From: Pseudeuparius sepicola
Taxonomy: Eukaryota; Arthropoda; Insecta; Coleoptera; Anthribidae
Assembly (NCBI GenBank): GCA_963920635.1
Contig: OY987305.1
Location: 27,647,995-27,711,994 of the forward strand
Reading direction: 5' to 3'
DNA: 64,000 nucleotides
The position numbers and the translations under genes are program-made. Below the pieces are notes generated by a model. It worked only from the letters and a program-made list of their open reading frames with translations, did not search any database and had not been told where the DNA came from. This document shows, one piece after another, positions 11,942-22,436 of this stretch. The stretch's first letter is position 1, and each line of letters starts with the position of its first letter.

Positions 11942-12995
11942 TCAAGTTTACTCAATCAAGTTTGTTTTGTCACCTCTCACACAGGGGGGAGTTTACACTG
12001 GCATATTTTTTACTGTGTGTTTATTGTGAAATAATTAATTTTAAAATACAATCATGACAGATTGGTCGTCAAAAAGTTCGACCAAACATCATTGTGTCAT
12101 TGCCCCTATTTACCTTTCATTCCTCAGGGTAATGGTAATGTTAAAAAATAAATCATTAATACTTTGATTTTCAATCCATTTCATGATGTCGGCACATACG
12201 TAGATGTTATCATTGCACCTTCATGATGACCAACCTTTATTACGTCATAACGTTCACGATACCTAGGGATGATTTCCAGCTATCAATAACCATTTTTCAT
12301 AAACCCTGTATATTGGTTCGTCCTTATATTGTTTATGGTGTAGAAGAACTATTTATGTGGTGAGAGTTTTGCGAGGGGTAAATAAGTAATTGCGTGTAAC
12401 ATAATATTTAGATCAAGACCCTTGCAACTCAAATTTTCACCCCTTTGAGAATGGGGCAGATGTCTCGAAGTGCATCAGAGAAAAAGTAAACAAAATAAAT
12501 CAATTTGTGAAGTACAACGACGGACCATTTCGCATTACATTTCCAAGTATAATGACCTTTCACCCGAGGAGTTCCTTTTGTCAATTTATCCGTAGCCGCG
12601 CCAAAGAGACCATTATTATGGAAATTAATTAATATGGCCTGCATATGAGTGACCGGCAATTTTCGTCGAAACTATTCAAAGTGAAAATGAACGATGATAC
12701 ATTTTATTATTTTCTATTTCCACATCCGTATATTTTCCCACGAAATTCTCAAAAAAGCGTTAATTAAGGTAAACCTTCTTTATGTAGAAAGGCAAATGGT
12801 CCCCTTTTGTATAACTCCCTCATGTCGGGTGAGTGGTATACTTAAGTGTCGATGTTAACTCTGATTGTGAAAAGCTTTATGACGCGCTGAATGAGAAATT
12901 TCGACACATGGTTCAATGAGTTTTAGTAGATTGGTTAATATTAATATTATTGCAAATACACTTTTAAAATGCACCTGTTTTAGTTTTCTGAACTA
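11942..12995. other. mostly unique-looking non-coding sequence
   Basis: No coding region. The part at about 12440-12680 is less AT-rich, has no inverted repeats, and could be single-copy host DNA. An isolated CCCTGTA end is near 12302. Confidence 0.4.
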
Positions 12996-14186
12996 TACAG
13001 GGTGATTCAGTTTTAATCTGCAACACTTCAACAGGTGATAGAAAACCAAAAAATAACCGCACTTTCTTCTATAAACTATATCATTTTAAGGCCTTATAAA
13101 AAAGTTAGAGGGTGTTAAAGTTGCAAGAAATATGTGTAATTTATTGAATATTTTACAAACTAGTTGAGATATTTAAGTCATATTTGGTACACGTTATAAC
13201 GGCATGGGTTAGCATAAAACCTGTTAATATCAACCATCTTGAACAACCAGTGGCGTAGAAATGGGTAATTAGTATAATTTATTTTAGAAAAAAAAAATAG
13301 AACCACCTTGTATAGCAATAAAATGTATTCAAATTCTTATGTGAATTTTTATTGTAAACAAAAACGTTCTCTTAGCATTTTTTCATATGTGTCATGGTTT
13401 CATAGCAAATTTGATTTTTTCGTATTATTTCGGGGTACTTATGAAAAATTAACTTACAACTTTTCTCCATAAGTAACACTCAAAGTAGAAAAAATGTGTT
13501 TTTTACTTTAAATACAGTAACTTTTCCCAATAAACTTACCCATTCAAGGTTTTACTTTTCAAGATACAGAGCGTAACATTAATTGTACCTTATTTAAATG
13601 TTTTAGACCCTGTATCTTCAAAAGTATAGCCTTAAGTAGGTGAGTTTATTGGAAAAAGTTACTTTATTTCAGGTAGCAAACACATTATTTCTACTTTAAG
13701 TGTTACTTATGGAGCAAATTTTATAGATAATTTTTCAGAAGTACCCCGAAATATTACGAAAAAATCAAATTTGCTATGAAACCATGACACATATGAAAAA
13801 ATGCTAAGAGAACGTTTTTGTTTACAATAAAAATTTATATAAGAATTTGATTACATTTTATTGCTATACAACGTGGTTACATTTTTTTTCTAAAATAAAT
13901 TATACTAATTACCCATTTCTACGCCACTGGTTGTTCAAGATGTTTGATATTAACAGGTTTTATGCTAACCCATGCCGTTATAACGTGTACCAAATATGAC
14001 TTAAATATATCAACTAGTTTGTAAAATATTCAATAAATTCCACATATTTCTTGCAACTTTAACACCCTGTAACTCTTTTATAAGGCCTTAAAATGATATA
14101 GTATATAGAAGAAAGTGCAGTTATTTTTTGGTTTTCTATCACCTGTTGATTGATTGATCTGCAGATTAAAACTGAATCACCCTGTA
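12996..14186. repeat. 1.19-kb CAGGGTG fold-back element
   Basis: Starts TACAGGGTGATTCAGTTTTA and ends with its complement. The two ~590-bp halves are reverse complements with few mismatches across the whole length, leaving almost no spacer near 13590. The right arm has a small GATT expansion next to its end. TA at both edges. No ORF. Such long near-perfect arms imply recent formation or gene conversion between arms. Confidence 0.95.
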
Positions 14187-14296
14187 TTGTTCCTCTACTT
14201 ATCTATTAAAATTTTGAATTTTGTGTAACGATTTGGTTTACTTTGTTTTCTGTACTACGATAATTTAACGTTCAGTTTTTAGGGTTTTATTTTCAG

Positions 14297-14482
14297 AGCG
14301 ATGGGTGCCTATATATCATGAAATGTTATTTAGATGCGCTGGACAATAATGCTAAAGTAGATACAAAAATTCATGATGATTTTCAAAACTTTATACGGGA
14401 GAGAGCGGGTAATGACTGGGGTACTGGGGGGTATTATACATTTAGAAGTTTAGAAAAATCCTTCGTTGAACTTTTGGTTTAG
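14297..14482 (+). CDS. candidate host exon (61 codons, weak)
   Basis: A polypyrimidine tract and AG (TTTTATTTTCAG, ending 14296) precede an open frame that contains the short stretches CLYIMKCYLDALDN and KIHDDFQNFIRERAG and ends in TAG. A donor-like GGTAATG at 14408 would end a 112-bp exon before the stop. The Cys-Lys-Cys-Tyr helix style loosely recalls insect odorant-binding proteins, but the cysteine spacing (five residues) does not fit the usual three, so I do not assign a function. The frame is short and could be chance. Its sequence is more protein-like than neighbouring frames. Confidence 0.3.
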   Translation, partial: SDGCLYIMKCYLDALDNNAKVDTKIHDDFQNFIRERAGNDWGTGGYYTFRSLEKSFVELLV

Positions 14483-15120
14483 ATCGAAATGACGGGAAAA
14501 TGCTGGAACATAATAATTGTTTTATCAGGAACGGGAGAAATAAAAAAACACTGCCGATCTCTCTATTCCAAATTTTAATAATTTACTACATTACCGCCGA
14601 GCAAATATGAGCTGTTATAATTTATGTAAGAACAAATATATCGTTTAGAGAACATATTATATAGAGATATTTCTAGGAGATATAGATATTGATTCGAAAG
14701 ATCAGTTTCTTTAGACTTAAACTACGTGTTTATTAGTGTTTAAGTCTACTTCTTCAAAGGTTTCATTTATTGTTTCTTTAAAGGATCGTCTTTTCTACGG
14801 AATAAATCTTTGAAGTAGGTGTCTGGTTCTTAGAGATTTAGGAGGTGATGATGATTAATTTTCATTATGATTAGCAATTATTACTCTAAAACCCTAGAAG
14901 CTATCTACAGTATGATCAGTAAAATTAATAAAACAATAATTACAAAATAGGTGAACCAGGAGGAATATTCGTTAGGTTAGGTTTATAACACACCTGAGGT
15001 CTGCTTTAGCTGGGTGATAAGTGATAACAGTATAAAATAAATCAACGAAATTGCAATTATAGCAATTTTTAAAATTTTTAAAATTAATTTAATTGATACA
15101 TTTTAATTGTTCGATTTTTC
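14483..15120. other. no gene seen
   Basis: AT-rich sequence without recognisable coding or repeat structure; leads into a gypsy fragment. Confidence 0.4.
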
Positions 15121-15735
15121 TCCCAAATATGACAGAATCATAGGTATGGATTTACTTAAAAAACTAGATGCTGACATTAGTATAAATAGTGAATCATTAA
15201 TTACTCCTACAGCCAAAATTCCGTTGTTTCATAATAAACCAGATTGAAAAAATTTTAAAAAATTCAAAATTGCTTTCATACTATAGTAGTTCCACCAAGA
15301 TGTCAAAAAGTCATAAAAGTTCCAGTTTGCTATAAAAATGGTTTAGGTCTCCTTGATTACATAGATTTTGAAAATAATATAGAAGCGCCCAATGATTTAG
15401 TAAATATTCAAAATTTTTATGCTTACACAACTATTTTAAACACAAATGAAAAACCTTTTAAAATAACTGTAACGAAACTTTTTGACATTGAACTCTTAAA
15501 TCCAAATGAAATAAATTTTATGGACAAAATGGAAACTGACTCAACAATTTAAAAAAAAATCAAGACAATTTGCTTAAACTAAACCTTAAAAATTTGAGAT
15601 TAGAACACTGTAATAAAGAAGAAAAAGACGCTATATGTAATCTTTACTATAAATATAAAGATATTTTTTATTCAGAAGACATTAGAGTTCTGAGCCACCA
15701 TTTACATGTAAATCTCCATAAGGCCAAAAAGCTGC
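15121..15735 (+). pseudogene. pol: second gypsy pol fragment (protease end to RT start)
   Basis: Starts with the protease C-terminal pattern KYDRIIGMDLLKKLDADI, then VVPPRCQKVIKVPV and KLFDIELLNPNEINFM, and after a frameshift HCNKEEKDAICNLYYKYKDI (15607-15666), which leads into RT in this clade. The copy at 4.2-4.6 kb shows the same order with HCNQEEY and EYRDIFY. Three frames are needed to read it. It stops before the RT domain, so only about 600 bp of the element remains. Confidence 0.8.
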
Positions 15736-16509
15736 AATTTGACAGGTGGTCTGCAAGATTTTCTCAAAGTATGTCATTTTTAAATTGACAGGTCACTGTC
15801 ATAGCCACGAATTTCTGGGCCACTTGGCCGCAGCCTTTCGGGCATGATTAGACCTGCGTGCGACTTGTTCCGACACGACTTAAAATTCTTAGAAGTCGTC
15901 GCCGACACGTGTGACCCCCAGTCGACCCCTAGATCCCGAGAGAGTTCTAACTCAGGTCCCCAACAATTTTTTACTCGCAGCCCCTAGATTTGTCCTATAA
16001 TGTTTTAGAATTTTAGCGTTTCTGGACCACGCCGAGTGACGGCCTTGCACAGTTCCCGGTCGCATTTGCAATCCGCAGTTTGAATAGGAAACATCTCGCC
16101 ACGCGGAGCGCATGATATCCATCGTCCTAACATAGAATTTCTAGGAAATCGACCAACTCGCCCCATGGAAAAGTTGTGATGAGAACGCGTGATTAGTCGT
16201 TGAATTTCTTAATTTCTCCTCGCTTCCTAGAACGGTGGGACGTCACCAGTGTCCCTGACATACGAATCGAAACCCTTGTAAATCATAATTCCCCTAAGAT
16301 TCTAAAACCCCGATGTGAGGCCGTGCGGTACCAAGTCGAAAGATATGATAAGTAAAAAAGCCATGATGCAATAAATACAACAGTAGTAATAACGCACGTG
16401 TAGAAAAAACATCCGAGCGTCGCCTTGAAGCGATCGACGGATCTGCGTGTGTAAGCTATTCCATAGTACAATGGGTGTACACATTTCAATAGAAATACTA
16501 AAATATCTC
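15736..16509. other. GC-richer non-coding block of unknown origin
   Basis: From about 15789 to 16330 the base composition is clearly less AT-rich than either flank. No long frame, inverted repeat or domain is seen. It could be an LTR or untranslated region of an unrecognised element, or host DNA. Confidence 0.35.
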
Positions 16510-17060
16510 CAAAAAATCTGAGAAAATCCTCAACGCAAAGGATTTTGATAAAAAAAAACAGACAACGTAGTTTATTTAAGGTACACTGTACACTAGCTCA
16601 ACGGCTAACAAAAATCTAAAAAATTTCTTTGTATTAGTGCATATAAAATTTTGCCTTAAGGTAAAATCAGACGCAAAAAAAATGTCAACCTACTTGCCCT
16701 GAAAATCGAAAAAAAAGTATTTAAATATTTTAGACACACTTTGAAAATAGTATGGTATAAGTCATGAAATTTTGATAATATGAATTGTAAACTAAAAAAG
16801 CTTGTAAAAATATGAATGAACACACCGGGTGAGATTTCGATTCTGCAGTTTATTAAAACGCACACGGCTTTAACTGCTACCAAAAAAATCTGAGAAATTT
16901 CGATGTATATTAGCCAGGTGTCTCAAAAATTCGACTTTGCCTTGGAAAATCGAACATTTATTAACTGTACTCATGGATGATAAAAAATCTAAGATATTTC
17001 TGTGTATTTTCCTGGTGCAAAAATTCGTTTTCGGGTAACTGAATGAAAACAAAAGCTTTT
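16510..17060 (-). repeat. degenerate tandem units, repeat family shared with 32-34 kb
   Basis: Units containing AAAAAATCTGAGAAATTTC or a variant recur at about 16512, 16613, 16883 and 16983, followed by GTGTAT and CTGGTG. The reverse complement of 16560-16640 and 16880-16970 matches 32290-32485 (for example GTTCGATTTTCCAA, AATTTCTCAGATTTT and TTAAATAAACT..CGTTGTCTG). No coding capacity. Confidence 0.65.
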
Positions 17061-17102
17061 CAAATGTTGGTAAGTGGTGGGAGGTGGGGGAAGGTTAGCG
17101 AC

Positions 17103-17138
17103 TATAAGAAGGGTCATGCTAAGTGCTCTTGACACAGT
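17103..17138 (+). promoter_or_regulatory. core promoter: TATA box and initiator
   Basis: TATAAG at 17103-17108 and an initiator-like CACAGTC with its A at 17136, 33 bases apart, as expected for an arthropod TATA promoter. Transcription would give a leader of about 24 bases before the ATG at 17160. Confidence 0.5.
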
Positions 17139-17159
17139 CAAACTTGAATAATAAAGAAA

Positions 17160-17876
17160 ATGGAGTCGGTTAACCACAGAGTTGATCAACTGCGATCCCT
17201 AATATTTTCTTCACAATTAAAACCTGAGGAGGTACAAATGGGATTTCGTGAATGTGTGAAAATTATGAAAATTGTAAACACGCTAATAAACAAATCCAAA
17301 ATAACTTCTGAAAAACAACATCTAACTACTGTCCTAGCTCAAGTTTGCAGTTTCAAACGAATGTTTAAGGCCCTACAAGTTGTGGTAAGTGGATCTAGAA
17401 AGGAAACTGCATACCAGCGTGTCAAGTGGGTCGATATACAATCTGCATTTAAGGGTAGGATTCGTACTGGATTAATTGTCAATTTGAAGCACAAGATAGA
17501 CGTCAAAGCATTTTTTAAAGATTGTTCAGTCCTTTTCAGTAGGAGAATAAAAAATAGTATAAAAAGAAATGAGATGATCAAGGTCAATACAATGTTCTGT
17601 GGATTGTTTGAACGTGGTACAAAAGAGATGATCGTCGAAGAGCTTAAATATTTCAACACTAAAAATGAGATTATTTCTCATCATATGAACATGGTACAGT
17701 GGTTTCTGGATAACGTGGAGGATCCTATATGTAACGATCTGGATGAATTTCGGTATAGAGACTCTGGCTGGACTCTGAAGGCTATTATAAATTTACAAAT
17801 AAACATTAACAAGTTAGAGTTTTTTAGAGGACAACACACAAAAATGTCTATTGAAAACGCTTCGGAAGATTACTAA
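17160..17876 (+). CDS. intact 238-aa protein of an element-associated arthropod family
   Basis: A complete frame from ATG to TAA. Residues ~85-150 contain KWVDIQSAFKGRIRTGL, a Lys-rich helical stretch and RRIKNSIKRNEMIKVNTMFC; residues ~200-230 contain YRDSGWTLKAIINLQININK. From memory of such families, this pattern opens large uncharacterised arthropod proteins that often continue into a type-B DNA polymerase-like region and are multiplied like mobile elements. Here the frame stops just after the SGW..INLQININK block, so it is either a short version or a truncated copy. The initiator ATG follows a short leader behind a well-placed TATA box. No polyadenylation signal was seen shortly downstream. 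No catalytic residues can be pointed to, and the function is unknown. Confidence 0.7.
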   Translation: MESVNHRVDQLRSLIFSSQLKPEEVQMGFRECVKIMKIVNTLINKSKITSEKQHLTTVLAQVCSFKRMFKALQVVVSGSRKETAYQRVKWVDIQSAFKGRIRTGLIVNLKHKIDVKAFFKDCSVLFSRRIKNSIKRNEMIKVNTMFCGLFERGTKEMIVEELKYFNTKNEIISHHMNMVQWFLDNVEDPICNDLDEFRYRDSGWTLKAIINLQININKLEFFRGQHTKMSIENASEDY

Positions 17877-18487
17877 TGATATGAATTCACATTTTTTAGA
17901 ATATGTAGGATTGTATTACTTATAGTTAAATCATTGTACCTATCGTGTTTAAATATATCTTGAATGCTACAACATTGTTTTAGTCTTAATTCGAAGAAAA
18001 AACGATATTTTAGGTTTCAGACCTGTTTCAAATATAGTGGGCTTATTTCGTTTTCATTAGTGGAAATTTTTAAGCAAAAGCCAAAGAACCGCATATTTGG
18101 AGGATTTGTGTTTTGAACCCGTACTGATTTAATAAGATGTGAGAATATTTGGACACAGCGCCTAGAGAACAAAGAAGAACAAAGGCAATTGAGAAATTTT
18201 TTTTACTAGGATCCATGCACTATAGTAAAAAATATGTAATTATGTACGAGGAGAGAGAATAAGTTAGAAAATATACTACTGATTTTATATATTTTTTTAG
18301 AACTAGGGTTTGGGCAAAAAAAACGAAAATAGTAAGTAGTAGGTTAGTAGGTTAAAAAAATGTCAAAATACAAAAGGATAATAAACTTAAACAAAAATAT
18401 ATAACTTAAACAAAAAAATATATATGAGAAAGAAGCAAAAAAGCAGGAATAAAAGGGTGCCAGGCTAAAACAATACCTTAAAAAATT
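17877..18487. other. no gene seen
   Basis: AT-rich sequence downstream of the 238-aa ORF. I see no continuation of the protein family in any frame, although an intron cannot be excluded. Confidence 0.4.
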
Positions 18488-18883
18488 CTATAATTTAAAT
18501 CGTTTTAATAGTCTCGCACCGACAACCAAATCTTTTTGTAATTGTTGAATTAATTTGTCACCCTTTTTGTCCTGTTTTTTTAATCGCTCCATTTCACGTC
18601 TTCTTTCTGCCTTCTTATCTTCTTCCACCTGTAGCTTCCGCTTTGTCGCTTCATACTTTCGTTTCAGCTCACCTGTCACCCCTTTGACATATGAAGATAT
18701 ATCGCCTTTTCCTTCCGTATCTTCGATAAGTTAACACATTTTGAAAATAGTTACTGTTTTTTTGAGAGACAGGCTCGGCCTGTTGTTCATGACGGCTGGT
18801 GGTTTCTGTGCAGGTTGACTAGTTGACGGCTGAGACTCGGATTGAGACCGCGACAGGTCCGTCAAATCCTGACTGAAGCGTGG
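18488..18883 (-). pseudogene. coiled-coil coding segment, interrupted (possible exon)
   Basis: On the minus strand, a frame runs from 18883 through a Ser/Gln/Pro-rich stretch (SRSQSESQPSTSQPAQKPP) to one in-frame TAA at 18731-18733. It then continues in the same frame through a strongly charged helix (ATKRKLQVEEDKKAERRREM) to a stop at 18488. Such charged C-terminal coiled coils often follow Myb/SANT- or MADF-like DNA-binding domains in insects, but no such domain is visible. The internal stop may sit in a tiny intron or mark a pseudogene. A 23-base block ending at the donor-like CAGTAA is repeated upstream at 18955-18980, where it meets a consensus donor GTAAGT. Confidence 0.45.
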
Positions 18884-19272
18884 TTAAATATGTTTCCAAC
18901 ATTCAATGGACTTTAGCACATTAGTTTTGTTAAAAGAAGCGTACTTACTGGTTTTTTGAGAGACAGGCTCGGCCGGAACACAATTGGGGTTGGACGAACG
19001 CGTCAAGATTTTCGCGCATGCGCAGTAGCACAGAATCGATACCTATGAAAATTCCAAAAATTTTCAAAAATTAAAAAAAATGAATTTTTAAAAGGTCCTA
19101 AATCGATTGCAGGGTGAAATTTTGAGAAAAAAAAGTGACAGAAAGGCCTCAAATAAGCCACTAACTTTGACAAGACATAACGTAGAAGACTCTGTTGCCA
19201 GTGGAAATATACAGAAAACGGATCGAATAAGATCCAATAAAAAAATCCAATACGAGTAAATAAAAATTTCCA
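18884..19272. other. possible upstream exon and intron on minus strand; otherwise nothing
   Basis: The minus-strand donor GTAAGTAC near 18950 and the acceptor TTCAG near 18876 could bound a ~75-base intron belonging to the interrupted coiled-coil frame. No long coding frame is visible upstream. Confidence 0.3.
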
Positions 19273-19832
19273 GTCGCCCTAACCTCTAGGCAAATCGTTG
19301 CTGACGGCAAACATCGCGTCAGGATTCGAACCTAAGACCATCACCGACCGTCGACGCGTCTCGACAGTTCCATCAAATATCTCCATTTTGGTCACGAGGT
19401 CACAGAAATCCGCTCCACATAATTTCCAGGAAATCTTTCGTTATAATTTAAAAAGAAATCAAACGGATTTTTGTCCTTTTGCGGCCGATACATTGCGATG
19501 ACACCGGTAAATCGGCCCGTTTTGTTGACAAAAAAATATAGCAGACACCCGCAAGCCGCCGGACCTACGCCGACGATCTGACCCTGCGCACACCTGACGT
19601 CATGGCGCCAAAAAAATCGCACCAGGATTCGAACCTAAGACCACCGTAAATCGACGCTCAGACCAACCATCGACGTAATTGAAAATATAGGCCTCGAAAA
19701 ATGGCAACAAGCCTTGAGGGTGGGACCGGTGCTGAAGATGGCCGAGGGGTTCACCTCGACAAAAATCGTACCTGGATTCGATCCATCGTGATTAAGTCCC
19801 ACGCTCTGACCAACCATCGATGCAACGAGCAA
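19273..19832 (-). repeat. three tRNA-like segments in tandem (SINE-like)
   Basis: The minus strand contains GGTTCGAATCCTG (near 19322 and 19625) or GGATCGAATCCAG (near 19772), each a pol III B-box. For the second and third copies, GATGGTTGGTC(T/A)GAGCGT precedes it, as in the D-arm of a tRNA or SINE head. Spacing between heads is about 300 and 150 bp. Anticodon stems are imperfect, so these are tRNA-derived repeats, not tRNA genes. Confidence 0.55.
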
Positions 19833-20335
19833 TTTATACTACTAGCGGTATCCAGAGAGAAGACCTCCTTTCAAGCACATTTTTGCAAGATTGCGACACA
19901 ATTTGATTAATAGTGTTAGAGTAATAGTTAATAGATTTGATTAATAGTAAGCCGAAAAGGTAGGTAAGAGTTAAACAGAGATAGGCATTTTCCCCGGATT
20001 GTATAAAACAGACTATCATATCCCATTTTTCATAACTTTCAAATTTCATTGTAGGTTTGTTATGTTATAAAGTTTATAAATTACACAAAAATAGAAAAAT
20101 CTTTACCCTGCCTAAACAGCCTAACTGAAAATTTGACAGGTAGGTAACAGTAAACAGTTTTCCACGGTTGTTTCATTGTCTCACCGTCCAAAGCCTACTT
20201 GTTGAAAGGGCGTGCTTCCAATTATACTCATGAAATCATATAAGGTAATAGTAATTGATAACTACTTAAGGAAATCATTAAGTGTTATATATTTTTGGAA
20301 TGGTAATTTTTTGCTCTATTAAAAAATGCAAAAAT
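19833..20335. other. no gene seen
   Basis: Unassigned AT-rich DNA between the tRNA-like segments and a CAGGGTG-family element. Confidence 0.4.
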
Positions 20336-20672
20336 ATACGGGGTGTTCCATTTAAAAAATAATATTTTTATCCGTAATTCTTAAACCATTGACTTGAAAA
20401 AATGTAGTAGTAGCATTGGACTCTACGTAAAAAAGTGCTCTAAGAATGTTTTTACAGAAATACAAAATTTTCAACCCGAAAAAAGTTACGGCCACTTTTC
20501 GAAAACGCACATTTTCGAAAAACGCCCTGTAACGGTGACAGATATCGATTTGCGGTTTTCGCCATTAAGTTTATCACAAAAAATGAGCTTCAGACACCGA
20601 TATCAGTTTTCGTCTATCTCCGTCAAAAACAGGAGTTTCCCTTTAAAAGTGTCCAATTTGGCCCACCCTGTA
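20336..20672. repeat. CAGGGTG-family element, ~337 bp
   Basis: Begins TACGGGGTGTTCC and ends GGCCCACCCTGTA, with TA at each end. The inverted repeats are short. The 94-codon frame inside it has no domain. Confidence 0.6.
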
Positions 20673-21727
20673 CATTAATTTAACGAACTCGTACATTGTG
20701 TTGACAACTACATTATTTATTAATATTACGAACCAATTCATTAAATTATTGAATATTGGACATTATATTTAAAAAAATATTTTATTAAATTTATCAAATT
20801 AACAAAACTCGTAAAATGTTATGACGAACTGATTTGAGAAATACTAACTGTTCTGTTTTTAGATTACCGGATAAAACGACAAAACAAAAAGAATTATGTA
20901 AAAACGACTGACAAGATAATTCAATTTTTTGTCAAATCAATATCAAAAAATATTTAATAGTAAAAAGTACTATGCACTTTTCACTTTGAAGAAAAAATAG
21001 CGTCGTTGTAACATAAGTAGGTAGGTAGTTTATTTTTTACGATACTCAAAATTGTTTAAATTTTTAACTATCTAGTTACCTACTATACAAAATGTAAAAA
21101 GTGGCATACCGAAAGACTATGAGACTAAAATGATTTATACCTCGAGCAGTTTAATTAGTTAGTAATAATATTAGAAAATCCTTTACTCTCAAGATTGAAT
21201 ATATCATTTTAGTATCTTTGTATATTCATACTTAATGACTGTACTATTTTTTATACATACCTATTTAAGCTCGTATTCAACTGAAATCCAAATTGATCAA
21301 TTGCAGAATTTTTTCGTTGCTTGAAGTTTGTAGACAAGGTAGCTTGTTGTTAAGAGAGGTCTTAAATAAATTTTTAAATTTTTCTTAATTATTTTATTAT
21401 ATTATATTATTAGCTATTATTAAACTATTATATTATTCCCTACTGATTAAATTGTTTTTGTCGATTTATAGGTATTGTAATTTAATATTTTGAAAGTTCA
21501 GTTTGTCTATATTAACAGATAGCACTGCTTCTACGGTTTAGGTACCTACCTACTTGTTTTATGAACAAATAAAACACTAAATACTTGTTAATATTTTTAT
21601 TTTATTTTGTATTTCACATTAACAGACAACTAAATACTTTTTTACAAGCGACCATTTATTTAGTAAGTGGTCGCTTCGAAATTCTTCAAAGATATTTCTG
21701 CAGTTAGCTATTAAACTATACAAACAT
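20673..21727. other. no gene seen; very AT-rich
   Basis: Contains ATATTATATTATT runs near 21390-21440 and TACCTACC motifs near 21540. No frames with coding character. Confidence 0.5.
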
Positions 21728-21955
21728 CTATATATACACTGCAAATGAAGAAAATACACCCAGCAAAAGAAACACTACTACCGAGAGCATCACTATCATA
21801 AACCACATCGCTTGCCATATCGCTATTTTGAAAATTAAATGTATGCGAATTAACATTTTCCGAAACATTTCTCTATCAAGATGTTCATGTTTCCGAATCA
21901 TATGTTTCTTAAAAGTACCTAAATTAGAACATATTTGACAACAGTCTTTTTCCAT
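21728..21955 (-). CDS. small ORF with zinc-finger-like N-terminus and TM helix (weak)
   Basis: 75 codons from an ATG on the minus strand. The first 30 residues hold CCQIC...HMIRKH, a C-x2-C-x8-H-x4-H spacing close to a minimal C2H2 finger. Residues ~43-74 are strongly hydrophobic (AIWQAMWFMIVMLSVVVFLL), a likely membrane segment. This combination is unusual and may be coincidence in AT-rich DNA, where hydrophobic frames are common. An AAG|GTACGT donor-like site lies just upstream on the same strand. Function unknown. Confidence 0.25.
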   Translation of the reverse strand: MEKDCCQICSNLGTFKKHMIRKHEHLDREMFRKMLIRIHLIFKIAIWQAMWFMIVMLSVVVFLLLGVFSSFAVYI

Positions 21956-22140
21956 ACATCTAAACGTACCTTTTGTTAAAAATGCAAGTTTTTAAATGTA
22001 TTATTAAAATATTGACCCCAGCGTAATTTATTGCGCAAAAAACAGATCATTTTGTTTAATCCTCAAATTGCCTTTATGTGAAGTCCGCACTGAGAACCTG
22101 TAAACACAAGCACAGACTGAAACAGTGAACAGTTTTTACT

Positions 22141-22325
22141 TGCACATTACCGGTTTTTCTGCCGGCCAGCCGTCAAACAAACTGTCAAGAATTTGAGAGC
22201 GTGTTACACCTGAGACTTGACACACGGATGGCACTTTTGCCGTCCGGCAAATAAACCGGAGGGAATTTGATGGCATTGTTTTATATAATATGATTTGCCG
22301 GCCGGAGGAAAAACCCGTAGTGTGC
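22141..22325. repeat. GC-rich hairpin around CCGGCC motifs
   Basis: TTACCGGTTTTTCTGCCGGCC at left is approximately inverted at right (GCCGGCCGGAGGAAAAACCC, GTGTGCC). Inside is a smaller palindrome, TTGCCGTCCGGCAAATAAA. Origin unknown. Confidence 0.5.
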
Positions 22326-22352
22326 CAGCATTGCCAGCTGCCTTACTTTACA

Positions 22353-22436
22353 AGGTACAGTCGCGGACAGTTGGTATCGAACGACCTGAAGAGGTTTCTC
22401 GTGGCTATCGTTACAGGGCGCGCGGAGACGGCAACA
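22353..22436 (+). repeat. 84-bp GC-rich block, duplicated in inverted orientation at 27.7 kb
   Basis: The block from AGGTACAGTCGCGGACAG to GAGACGGCAACA is repeated almost exactly as the reverse complement at 27698-27780. Flanks of the two copies differ. Both strands can be read as short open frames, but neither resembles a known protein. Confidence 0.9.
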
